NCBI GenBank assembly: GCA_003254905.1
Contig: QANU01110418.1
Span: 1 to 64,000, forward strand
Length of the DNA stretch: 64,000 nucleotides
Reading direction: 5' to 3'
From: Nissolia schottii
Lineage: Eukaryota; Streptophyta; Magnoliopsida; Fabales; Fabaceae
Part shown: positions 53,370 to 63,595 of the stretch, one piece after another
Layout of the letters: each line of letters starts with the position of its first letter
Numbering within the stretch: position 1 is the first letter of the stretch
The notes under the pieces: generated by a model
What the model saw: only the letters and a program-made list of their open reading frames with translations
What the model was told of the DNA's origin: nothing
Database searches by the model: none
Translations under genes and position numbers: made by a program

Positions 53370-53565
53370 ACTACCTAGGAAGACAAATCCTTAGGTATAA
53401 AAGGACCAATCTACCAAGTACTACCAAGAACACAATCTTAACCTCTATCACTTAGAGACTTACTTAGGCGTCGGAGTGGTTACAAGTACCCCGCTGCGAT
53501 GCCGGAGACACAACAAGGAGGCTTAGAGTCCAATACTGTCTGAGGAAGTTCTATCTCAGTATAAT
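53370..53565. mobile_element. Gypsy-type LTR fragment
   Basis: Carries CTTACTTAGGCGTCGGAGTGG and ACAAGTACCCCGCTGCGATGCC, phrases typical of the R/U5 end of plant Ty3/gypsy LTRs, after a TATAAAAGGACC TATA-like segment at about 53396. It is short and has no partner LTR in the window. Confidence 0.5.
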
Positions 53566-53802
53566 ATTAGAGTGTTTGTTTAATAATTATCAAAGGTTTG
53601 TTTATATGTGTCTGCAAAGTTTGTTTAATGATATAAGAGTGTTTGTTTAATACTTACCAAAGGTTTGTTTATATGTACTTAAAAGTGTTGTTTACCTGTA
53701 TCTAAAATGTTTGTTTACCTGTACATGAAATGTTTGTTGAATATTTGTTCACAAGTTCGTTTATGAATGGGGATAATGTTATATTCATTCATTAACAGGC
53801 AC

Positions 53803-54010
53803 AAATAACACGCAAGATGATTTAATTAACTCGGACGATGTAGTGCCTACAATTGTAATGTTGTTTGATTCGTTGGAACATATCAAAGAATTTTATAACA
53901 AATATGCCAATAAGAATGGATTTACATGGAGGATAATGACATCTAAGAATGACGACTCTGAAGAAATAAACTATCAAATTTTAATATGCACTAGAAAGAA
54001 GGACATCTAG
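53803..54010 (+). pseudogene. FAR1-type DNA-binding domain fragment (MULE transposase family)
   Basis: After a plausible intron acceptor (CATTAACAG, to 53799) an open frame of about 69 codons runs to a TAG at 54008. It contains the FAR1 N-terminal signature of the form P-x3-M-x-F-x-S followed by EFYNKYANKNGF and WRIMTSKND, then CTRK where the first zinc-ligand cysteine of the family is expected. It stops right there, so the rest of the zinc-binding domain, the MULE transposase core and the SWIM finger are missing. FAR1/FHY3 proteins derive from such transposases; here the surrounding arrays favour a transposon remnant. Confidence 0.7.
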
Positions 54011-54473
54011 GAAGTATTACTTTAGTTATTTGTATACTTTTTTACATGATTTCAGTTATACTTGTTTTGCTTATTCCGCAACTAGTTTAATTTTTTTTTG
54101 TTTGCTATTTGGATATACATTACACATTTATACAAACGAACAAAGTGTTAACTTGAAAAATGAACAAACTTCTATATTCATTATGAATAGAGACATATAA
54201 CTGAGCATGAACAAACTTATGTATTGGTTATGAAAACTAATAACATGGTCATGAATGAACACACTTATATATTCTCTGAACAAAGCCATAGATCGAGCAT
54301 GAACAAACTCCTTAATTGGTTATGAAAACTAATAATATATTCACGAATGAACAAACTCCTGCATTTATGAACAAAGTCATAAACTCATCATCAACAAACT
54401 CTTGCAGTGTTTATGAAAATTAATAATATGGTCATGAATGAACAAACTCATGTATTCTCTATGAACAAACTAG

Positions 54474-55918
54474 CATATGGGAAAACCATATGACAATATT
54501 ACTGTCATAAAAAATGAAAAAATTCGACGGTAAATGCATTTAAGGCGAATCAAATTAATTTTGGTCACGATTACCATTGGAAACAAGAACCCGACAATAA
54601 TTCTGATGGTAATAGTTGGTGCCAAGTGGCGCATTGTTAAGCGAGAGGCTTATTGTCGGCCATATCCGACAATAATAGGGTCCGAATTTGAAGAGACGCC
54701 TTTCCCTAATGGTTGTAACATTGAACCAATTACCGTCTTAAATAACCGATAGTAACAACCCCAAATTTTTTGCACGTTTTCCTGTACACACGTTTTCTCA
54801 TGCACACATTTTTCGGCAGTCGGTGTAATTACCGTCTGATTTACCGTCAGAAACATTTGACAATAACGAAAGTGAAAATTTGCCAAGATAACTGTGCCAT
54901 TTTTTTGTATCGTCAAAAATGTTGGCCACAAAGTCGACGATAATCCTTTAAACTAAACGAAGTGTTTTGATAAAGCGGTTATAATCGGACTGTCTCCAAT
55001 TATCGTCAGTAATTACCGACAATAATATTCTGAAAACTTACTTAAACGCATTTCACTCTCCCACAACACACTATATCTAAATATTTCTTCTTTCTCTTCT
55101 CTTCTCCTCTTCTCTCTTTTCCTCTTATCTCCTTCTTCCCCTTAATTCAAAAAACTCTTCATTTTTCCTTCTATTGCTGAAAAAACGCCTCTTCTTCCTT
55201 GCAAAAATTGCTCACTATTCTAACCTTTGTTCTTCAAGTGTTCATTAGATTCCTAAAGGCTAAATCATTGTTGTTGCATCACCAACCTCACACCATACAC
55301 CATTTCTGTTTCCTTCATTCTCCTGTAAGTACTCTAATCTTTTCTTCTTTTTCTAGTCGTAAGGTGTTGTATGCTTTTCATAATTTGCTTTTGGAAAATT
55401 TTGCTGTAATATCTTAGTTTGAGTTTGTGTGTTCAGGATGAATGTTGTTTTTTGGTACGAAATAAAATTCAGATGTATGAAATGATGGATGTGCATTAGT
55501 TTGGATGTTGTGTTCTGATGCACGAAATGATAGATCTGCATTAGTTTGAATTTTATGTGTTCAGGAATTGGGAAGGGAATGAAATGAAATTCAAAATAAT
55601 TATATCTTTACCATAAGAAGTAGTTGACGATAATTATATAAAAAATATGTTCAAATTACTGTCAGAATTAACCGACGAAAGATAAAATGAAATATTAATA
55701 TTATTACCGTCAGTTATAATCGACGGTAAACGGTTCAGTTCCTCGACCGCCATTATCGTCGATAGTCACCGATGCTAGTTACCGTCAACTATATAAATCT
55801 GACAGTAATAAGTTTCCATCAAGGCTATTACTATCGTTGAGCTTGTCGATGGTAAGTCCGATGGAAAATAAAAAATTTGATGCTAACTCCGACGATAATG
55901 AACATTTTTCTTGTAGTA
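54474..55918. mobile_element. Second CACTA element, diverged, inside the repeat array
   Basis: The right end TTTTCTTGTAGTA (to 55918) matches the CACTA terminus except for a final G-to-A change. The left end is eroded (about 54474). Subterminal ACCGTC/GACGGT/CGACGATAAT units in both orientations match the style of the 16.9-kb element. At 1.44 kb it has no transposase frame. A CT-rich stretch at 55080-55200 has no product. Confidence 0.7.
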
Positions 55919-56693
55919 ATTCTTTATGAACAAACCCATAGACTGAGCATGAACAAACCCTGTATCGTTTATGGAAACTAATTAATGGTCATGATATGAA
56001 CAAAGCCATAAATTGAGCATTAACAAACTCCTGTATTCTTTATGAATAAAGCCATAATCTAAGCATAAACATTCCCTACGAAAAAAGCCATAGACTGAGC
56101 ATAAACAAACTCTTGGTATTCTATATGAACAAAGTCATAGTCTAATCATGAACAAACTCTTGTATTGGTTATTTTAAACTAATAATATGGTCATGAATGA
56201 AGCAACTTGTCAGCAAAATCAATTGACCAAGAAAAAAACTTTTGCATTATATATGAACAAACTAATAATCTGGTCATCATTACTTAGTCAAAGCTACTAA
56301 ACATATACATTTGTGATAAACAAATCTGGTCATAGACTAATAAACTAGCTAACTAAAGACTATACATTTGTGACAAACAAATCTATATGGGAGGAACATG
56401 AGTTGGTCTTCTTTGGGGCTTTGGTTTTCTTGGTATTCTTGTCCTCCTCCAATAGCTGATTTGCAGTGCTACTAAACATACTTGACCAACCTGGATTATG
56501 TGAACAAATTTGATCACAAACTAACAATTGGGGGTTAATACGTGAACAAACCTTTGTCATTATTGTAAACAAACTTGCAAACAAACACTACAGCACAAAT
56601 CAAATAAACATATACATATTAGAAAAAAAATGCAATTCGAGAAACAAATAGAGCACAAAATCAAACTACCCTTGATTCAATAAACTCTCCCAA

Positions 56694-56883
56694 TACCAAC
56701 GGGGGTTGGTCCAAGTGGTAAGCGGCTAGGTATCGCTTAAGCAAGGTCCCGAGTTCGAGACCTTGTGTATGCAGTTATCTCCGCTGGGAGACTCACCCGC
56801 CATAGCCAGGTGCGCGGCCCGGGTCGACCCGGATTAGTCAAGGCTAAGCCTTGGATACCGGGCAAGCAACCTAAAAAAAAAAG
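56694..56883 (+). mobile_element. tRNA-derived SINE with 13-bp target duplication
   Basis: The head has an A-box-like TGGTCCAAGTGGTAAGCGG and a B-box-like GGTCCCGAGTTCGAGACC, the internal RNA polymerase III promoter. It is followed by a GC-rich body (GGCCCGGGTCGACCCGG) and a poly-A-rich tail at 56872-56882. Perfect 13-bp direct repeats TAAACTCTCCCAA flank it (56681-56693 and 56884-56896), the mark of LINE-assisted retroposition. The perfect duplication suggests a fairly young insertion. Confidence 0.92.
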
Positions 56884-56896
56884 TAAACTCTCCCAA

Positions 56897-57933
56897 AAGG
56901 TGTTTTTTCAAAAGGGAACACAGAGTTTCAATTTATGAAAAACCAATCTCTAAAATAGAAACATATTCAATTTTTGTTTGCTCGTACCTTACTTGCTTTG
57001 TGAGCTTTGTAATATGTAATGTACGCCCCAATCGGTGCTACAATGATCTCTGGGGGGCTGAGGGTTGTTCGTCGTGGTTGTTTGTGTGGGAGGTGAGGAT
57101 TTCCGTCGTCATCATGTGCGCTGAGGGTTTTTCGCGAGGGAGTTGAATGTTTTTGCGAGAGAGGCGCGTTGAGGTGAGAGCGGGGTGTGGATCAGGCGTG
57201 TTGAGGTGAGAGTGGGTAGGTGTGAGACAATTTAGTGAAAATTGTGGATTGTTGGTGGGTCAATCCATATTTAGTGGATGAGTGGCTGTGGAGAAAATTG
57301 TGGTGTACATGTATCATTACTTTTATTTTTTTATTTTTAATTTTTTTTTTTTAGATTTCAATGAATTTAATTTTCATATAAATTTTGATATTTGAACGTA
57401 AGATTCTTATTACATTGAATTCCTAATAATGCATCTGATCAATTATGTACACACATAAATGCATTTATTCATTTATCGTAAATAGATAAAAGAAAATGAA
57501 TATTAGTAAAGAGTATAACAACATTAACAATTTACCATTTTCACATAATAAAAACAAAAGATAAAGATAAGCCAATGGATCAAATATTTTAAAAACTAAA
57601 AAGATAAAGATGCACATAATCTAATCTAATCTTACATTAATAAAAGAAAAAAGATTAATAATCAAAGACTTTCTCTTTTTCAAAAAGATAAGAAAAATTA
57701 TAAAAAAAAAGGGGGGGGGGTGGGGAATCTGAATCTGAACGCAGAAACAGGGGGCCAGGTCCAACACGACTCAGACACGCAAGCCCACCCATAACAAACC
57801 AACATGGGCTCATCTCATTCAACTATTCAAACCCCACGCGCCATTTACCCACGCGCCTTCGCTATCCTTTTCATTTAAATCCCTCGCCGCCGCTTACAAA
57901 AACACTAAAAGCACTCATTTCGTTTTCACCGTC
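56897..57933. promoter_or_regulatory. Upstream region of the F-box gene; outer MULE-like end
   Basis: The 57000-57320 part is GC-richer, with GAGGTGAGAG repeats, and may be the outer end of the MULE-like element. From about 57700 a G run (57711-57720) and GC-rich sequence lead into the F-box start. No clear TATA box; TTTCATTTAAATCC near 57868 is the best AT-rich candidate. Confidence 0.4.
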
Positions 57934-59511
57934 ATGGGACAATCACCGTCCTCCGCCGCCCTGCCCTCGCCGGATCTCAATCGCCGGCAATGTTCCGACA
58001 CCGATCGATTCGGTCAATTTCACGATGAGATGAACAGAGGCGACACCGATTTCACCGCGGATCTCCCCGATGATTGTTTGGCTATAATCTTCAATTTTCT
58101 TGGCCCCGGCGACCGGAAACGGTGCTCCCTCGTGTGCCGCCGGTGGCTGCACGTCGACGGCCAGAGCCGCCACCGGCTCTCCCTGAACGCCCAGTCGGAC
58201 CTCCTCGATCTCGTCCCGTCCGTGTTCAACCGATTCGACTCGGTCACGAAACTGGCCCTGCGTTGCGACCGAAAGTCCACGAGCGTGAACGACGACGCCC
58301 TGATCCTGATCTCGCTTCGGTGCGCGAACCTCACGCGCCTCAAGCTCCGCGGCTGCCGGGAGATAACGGAGGCCGGAATGGCCGCCGTCGGGGACAACTG
58401 CAAGGCGCTGAAGAAGCTCTCGTGCGCGTCGTGCACGTTCGGCGCCAGGGGGATCAACGCCGTCATCGACCGCTGCGCCGGTCTGGAGGAGATCTCGGTG
58501 AAGAGGCTCCGCGGGGTCCACGACAGCACCGAGTTGGTCGGGCCGTCCGGCGCCGCAACGACGTCGTTGAAGTCCATTCTCCTGAAGGAGCTCGTGAACG
58601 GGCAGAGCTTCGCGCCGCTCATAATCGGTTCCAAGAAGCTTCGATCTCTTAGGGTAATTGCGTGTTTGGGGGATTGGGATGAAACCCTAGATAGGGTTGG
58701 GAGATTGAACGCTGGTTTGGTTGAGGTTCACCTTGAGAAGATTCAAGTCAGCGATGCTGGTCTTGCTGGGGTTTCCAAGTGTTTGGGTTTGGAAACCCTT
58801 CACCTTGTGAAGACCGCTGAGTGCTCCAACGTGGGTCTCTCTGGTGTTGCTGAGAGGTGCAGGTTGATGAGGAAGCTCCACATTGATGGGTGGAGGAGTA
58901 ATAGGATCGGTGATGAGGGTTTGGTCTCTGTTGCCAAACACTGCCTTAATCTGCAGGAGCTTGTGTTGATTGGTATTTATCCAACCTCCTTGAGCTTGGG
59001 GGCTATTGCTTCCAATTGCATGGCTTTGGAGAGGTTGGCTCTTTGTGGGATTGGTACCCTCGGCGATGCGGAGATTGAGTGCATTGCAGCCAAGTGCGTT
59101 GCCCTCAAGAAGCTTTGCATTAAAGGGTGCCCTATATCCAATGCTGGGATTGGTGCTCTTGCTTCTGGTTGTCCCAATTTGGTTAAGGTTAAGGTGAGGA
59201 GGTGCAGGAAGGTTACTGGTAAGGCTGTGGAGTGGGTGCGTGAGCAGAGGGTTTCATTGGCGTTTAATTTTGATGATAGTGAATTTGAAGCTTTGGATGG
59301 GAGTGGAAGTGATGGTGGCGGTGCTGCTGCTGTTGCTGCGCAGAACGCTGTAATGGCGCTTCCTCCAATAGTTAACCATGAAACAATGGTTGATGCTGCG
59401 TCGAGCAGTTACAATAACGGATTGACAATGTTGAGAACAACATTTGGGTTTTTGGCTGGTAGGAATTTAGTGCCATCTGCATTAAGAAGGTGGTCAAACA
59501 GTGATGAATGA
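57934..59511 (+). CDS. SKIP2: F-box/LRR protein, SKIP2/VFB type
   Basis: Intronless gene for 525 residues. The F-box lies at about 42-84 (ADLPDDCLAIIFNFLGPGDRKRCSLVCRRWL) and should bind the SKP1 subunit of an SCF ubiquitin ligase. Leucine-rich repeats of the cysteine-containing (AMN1/GRR1) kind fill about 95-440, for example CANLTRLKLRGCREITEAGM and CPNLVKVKVRRCRKVTGKAV, and would choose the substrate. The C-terminal 85 residues are Ala/Gly/Ser-rich and end LRRWSNSDE. Length, the N-terminal Ser/Pro stretch and the LGPGDRKRCSLVC phrase fit the SKIP2/VFB group, linked in Arabidopsis to auxin responses and lateral roots. Base composition is very GC-rich up to about 58640 and then drops sharply, which creates long antisense shadow frames in the first half. 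It converges with the PTEN gene. Confidence 0.94.
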   Translation: MGQSPSSAALPSPDLNRRQCSDTDRFGQFHDEMNRGDTDFTADLPDDCLAIIFNFLGPGDRKRCSLVCRRWLHVDGQSRHRLSLNAQSDLLDLVPSVFNRFDSVTKLALRCDRKSTSVNDDALILISLRCANLTRLKLRGCREITEAGMAAVGDNCKALKKLSCASCTFGARGINAVIDRCAGLEEISVKRLRGVHDSTELVGPSGAATTSLKSILLKELVNGQSFAPLIIGSKKLRSLRVIACLGDWDETLDRVGRLNAGLVEVHLEKIQVSDAGLAGVSKCLGLETLHLVKTAECSNVGLSGVAERCRLMRKLHIDGWRSNRIGDEGLVSVAKHCLNLQELVLIGIYPTSLSLGAIASNCMALERLALCGIGTLGDAEIECIAAKCVALKKLCIKGCPISNAGIGALASGCPNLVKVKVRRCRKVTGKAVEWVREQRVSLAFNFDDSEFEALDGSGSDGGGAAAVAAQNAVMALPPIVNHETMVDAASSSYNNGLTMLRTTFGFLAGRNLVPSALRRWSNSDE

Positions 59512-60976
59512 TGACATCCCCAGTAGTAGAGCATACTAGTATTTCACGATCTTGTAGAGAAAAAACAAATGCATTCTTTGCCAAGCTCAAATTTGACTGC
59601 ATGTGAGATGAATTCTTTGAGAGTTCAATTTGCCTGTTGCGAATTTCATTTTTCCTTATGTATTGCTTCTGTTAACCTGCATTTTGCCAATTACCCTCAC
59701 TGGTTGTTCCTGTTCTTTTCTTGTTTCTACTTAATGGTGATACTAGCTTTGTAATACGTTATTCTTCGTTTCGTTTGTTTGTTACAAAATTGTGCCCTGG
59801 AACATTATGTTGTATGTATATTGAATCGTTGATTCCAAATTCAGTTATCCCACAGAGCACACAGATAGGTAAAAAGGGTAATGGATCCTATCATGTGTAA
59901 TTTTCACATGACTAGATCATGCATGATTTTCTACCATCAATTTTTTTTCCATTGTTTATGTTATGTATAGGAGATTACATCTTAAATTGATGATAGGAGA
60001 TTACAAATGATCTTGTTGTGTTAATACACATGAAGTGGTTCAGACTTCTGTAACATCTGAACCCACGAATTCACAAGCACTTTTATCTGTTTCTGTGATT
60101 AAAAGGATCTTCAGCACTTAACGACTAAATCCTCAAATGTATGGTAGCATAAGATACTCTGATAGTAGGAACAAAATGAAGATCTGCAATGGAACTAAGG
60201 GTTTGAATTTGTTTTGGCGATAAGAAGCACTTAAATTTGGATTGCAATACCTTCCCTTCGGCTCGTAGTACGTACAATTGTCAATTGTTGGTATAGAGTT
60301 TAGTGGTGTATCTAATTGATTGCTTCTTCCTTTCTTGTTGATTCTACTAAAACAATTGCAACCTGATGTTGGCAGCACAGGGGCTAGTCCAATTATTTCT
60401 CAGGAACCCATTATATCAAATGGATTATTCATTTGCACCACTTGATGAGGTGTGTAATGGCCACCAACGCGCGGTTTTTCTTCAGTCCATGCATATTCAA
60501 TTGTTAATGAGCTTCTGTAGAAATTTTCACTGATTAAACATTTTACAAGAAAATAGTTTGTGCATGAAATAATGCATAAATAAGTACATTTTCTATTATG
60601 GTCCACTTGAAGATCTCTTCAAAGAAGTGCCAAGAGAAATTTTCAACTAATAAAATTTGATATCCTCCATCTATCATCCAGATCTATATCATAAGATTAT
60701 AACAAGGAGTAGCTCAAGTGGTAAGCAAGTTGAAAAAAAGAAACTGTGTAATGTCTGTAAATTTCTCGTGTGCGTGATTATCAGTTCTCTACAAATATAC
60801 AGAGTTGAAATAATAGAATAAAATACAGGGAAAGTTCATTTGGAAACAAAAGGGAAAAATTTCAATGGATCATAACGCCTAATGCCTTCCACATCTAAGT
60901 ATGATCTCTTTGGAAAGGGATATGTACGAAGTCCTGAATCATATCAAAATCGAACAATAGTTAATCCTGTGCCCTC
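59512..60976. other. Convergent intergenic region between F-box and PTEN genes
   Basis: Should hold both 3' untranslated regions. A tRNA-A-box-like phrase (TAGCTCAAGTGGTAAGCAAG) at 60709-60728 may be a SINE fragment, but no B-box follows. Confidence 0.5.
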
Positions 60977-63595
60977 TCAATCACTTTCAAAGTCTTCATC
61001 TCCAAAAGTGAAAACTGAAGCATCTGCTGCAATTGCCTTGATTTCCCTTGCACCTACAGATTCCATGTTAATATTGTTATGGCCTGCATGAATTTTATTA
61101 TCTGTTGTCGATTCTTCGGAAGAACTATTTTGCATACGTTCCTTGTGCTGGAGTGACAACTGATTGGTTGAATGTGTCAACTTCCCTACATGATCTGAAG
61201 TGGCCTCAGATACTTGAGGTGCCACTAACTTATATTCAGTTGCAGATTTCCTGCTTTCTGTATCCCTGTTCTCCTCTTCATCGCTATCAGAAAATACATC
61301 ATCATCTCCATTTATAGGGACCTTACTTGAATTAGAAGCATCCCTTGCACCAGCTTGGACCTCGTTTGCGCTGCTATCGGATCCTTTTCCAGAGGGATTA
61401 GCATTTGCCCTTGCAGGCAGGTTGCCATTATAGTCTACCATCACAACTTCGACCTGGAATCCTGGAGCAGGGATTTTTCTCTGAAGGGTGCAGTTACAAG
61501 GATTAAATAATCACCAAGTTCAGAAAATTAAGCAATATATATACAAGGTCACATTGAAAAAAAGTGCACATTTTACCTGGTCGAAACCATCGAGATCCGA
61601 GCCATCTAATATTATTCGGTTTTCTGTCATTGATGTATTCAGCCAACTGCCAAGACACAAGTGATATATCAAGAAAACTGCTGCTAATATGTGTGTAAAC
61701 AAACAAACTCTGTTCCATGGCATACAAAGCTTGGAAGAGACTAACTCGGTTGAGAACAAAACTATTCGTCATGACTAACAAAACTATTCGTCGTGACTTG
61801 TGATATAACAATTTGGTCTCTTCATATTGAACAGGTTAAGAAGACAGATAGATATGAAAACAGTAAAGAAATAATGTAGTAAAATCGCTATCAATGTCAA
61901 AGTACAATATAACGATGCTGATAAATCTGAATTCTCTCATTCATGACTAATTTGGAGAGGAAAAAGTTTTCATACAGAGGGGCCAAAAGAAGGAGGTGTT
62001 AAGAACAAACCAGTAGAAATCTCCCTGTCGATCATGAAAATCAATTTTGAAGTCCCCAACCAACTCTGTCAGACCAGGCTCCCCTGGTAGTGCAAAGACC
62101 AGTATTCCTTTCTTATGTGCAGCGATCCAGAAATCTTCAGGCTGTAACCGAGTTCAAAAAGTGGTAATTAAATTCAAATCAATGCATTAACATTGAGGTT
62201 TTGAGAAAAGAACCAAAACTGATCAAAAGCAGGTATAAAAACTAGCACATGTACCATTAGATCCTTTGTTTTAGGATGCTTTCTCGTGCTAAATAGAATT
62301 CCTGAGAATAAGTAGAAACATCAGCCTCTCTCTACATTAAAATGTTGGTAACAAGAACAAATTTCACTTTACAAAGGACAGCACAAACTAATAGTCTTGC
62401 AGAAGTAGAAATACATATCAATTAGTTTGGTGCAAATTCAATCGGAAAAGATACAGGCACTATCAGCTTGTAAAGAGTAACTGAATTACAAGAACATAGG
62501 ATATCTGATGTTTTGAACCAGACTCCCCAATGAATGTTCAAATTTCTTGCTATAGTATGTACTATGTAGAGATGAAAATGAGTAAATATTGAAGACTTCT
62601 TTTACTCTTCCATTCCATTCCATTTTATGCCTACTCTTCCCATTTACACCTCTATCAAGTACAACATTAGTTCTACGCAAGCACAACATTAGTTGAAGAA
62701 AACATTTGTTTTTTGACAACCATACTACTATACACTTTTCCTTTTCTCTCCTTGCAAAACTTGGAAAATAATTGACTTTAGTCTGCACAACAAATCATTT
62801 TGTTGAAATTCCTGTTACAGATATTTCGATTGATAAACAAAACCAATTTGTATATAAAAGAACTTTGCATGGAATAATTTTCCAATATTCCAGAAATTCA
62901 CGAAACACAGCAAGCAATGAATCTTGCTGCTTACCATTATGGTCAGATATTGTAATTGATGGTCTGACCCAATAAGGGCATTTTTGAAGCCGAAATCCTC
63001 TTAGCATGCACCTGTAGAGAGTCAAAATTAATAAGAACTTCCTTCGGTTCTAGAACATTGTGACAAAATTCAAACTTACATCTTACCTTCGTCCAGGCTG
63101 GACTTCTCCATTGAATTCCGTTAAAGTCCTTTCAAAGTATTTGACATATCTCTAAACAATAAAAGAAACAATTGATTTTAGAATAATATGTTTAGAAGTA
63201 CATCTTAAAGAAAGGGACAAACTTAAATAAATGACTGACGATTTGACTAGGGAGAACTAAGGCCTTTCCATCTATACATCTTTTCTGGTTAAAGTAATCG
63301 ATGGCCTCTTCCGCAGTTGGGAAGAACTGCAAAATGAGTTCAAAAGAGTAATTGAAAGTCAATAATTAAAAAAATCATAGAAAAAAGAGTGCACAACAAG
63401 CTGATTATTAAGACTTACCTTAAGAAACAAGAGAAGGCTACAGACCATCAGTCCTGTCCTCCCCATACCAGCTTTACAATGAACAACTATCACATTTTGA
63501 ATATCCTCTTTTAACCATGAATAGGCACTTTGACAAAATGATGCTATAAGTTGAATAGGAGGGCAATTATGATCAGTAAATGGGAAGCTTGCAAC
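60977..63595 (-). CDS. PTEN2: PTEN2-type phosphatidylinositol 3-phosphatase (partial, 5' end off window)
   Basis: Eight coding exons on the minus strand: 63595-63419, 63326-63240, 63151-63087, 63011-62935, 62301-62255, 62141-62011, 61646-61577, 61480-60977. All GT-AG, joining in frame to 385 residues plus stop; the N-terminus lies beyond 64000. The first visible exon carries the dual-specificity phosphatase P-loop HCKAGMGRTG (catalytic Cys and Arg), followed by FPTAEEAIDYFN and VLPSQIRYVKYFE. The C2-domain region follows (CMLRGFRLQKCPYWVRPSI, KHPKTKDLMPEDFW, WLNTSMTENR, SDLDGF, APGFQVEVVMVDY). The last exon adds about 150 polar, acidic residues with a DDDVFSDSDEEEN cluster, as in plant PTEN2A/2B. 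The enzyme would remove the 3-phosphate of phosphoinositides at membranes. Confidence 0.93.

Larger units (their letters stand above)
52345..56600 (+). mobile_element. MULE-like element with oppositely oriented repeat arrays, heavily nested
   Basis: The left array carries TGTTTGTTTA units (52363-52420 and 53565-53770); the right array carries ATGAACAAAC units (54130-54470 and 55925-56585), which are in the opposite orientation. A FAR1-domain coding fragment (53803-54010) lies between them. The left array is interrupted by retroelement pieces (about 52440-53560), shown by the same TATTAGAGTGTTTGTTTAAT phrase on both sides. The right array is interrupted by a CACTA copy (about 54474-55918). Terminal inverted repeats were not found, so outer limits are approximate. 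Confidence 0.55.

Noticed and set aside
56697..56775. tRNA gene
   Set aside because: A- and B-box motifs are present, but the sequence cannot form a full cloverleaf with an acceptor stem, and the poly-A tail with target duplication shows a SINE.
57943..58652. Long antisense and alternate frames over the 5' half of the F-box gene (minus 57943-58521 and 58020-58634, plus 58074-58652)
   Set aside because: Shadows of a GC-rich coding strand. They lack domains, and the sense frame has an F-box and LRRs.
60709..60728. Second SINE or tRNA from an A-box-like phrase
   Set aside because: No B-box, tail or target duplication follows; it could be chance or a small fragment.
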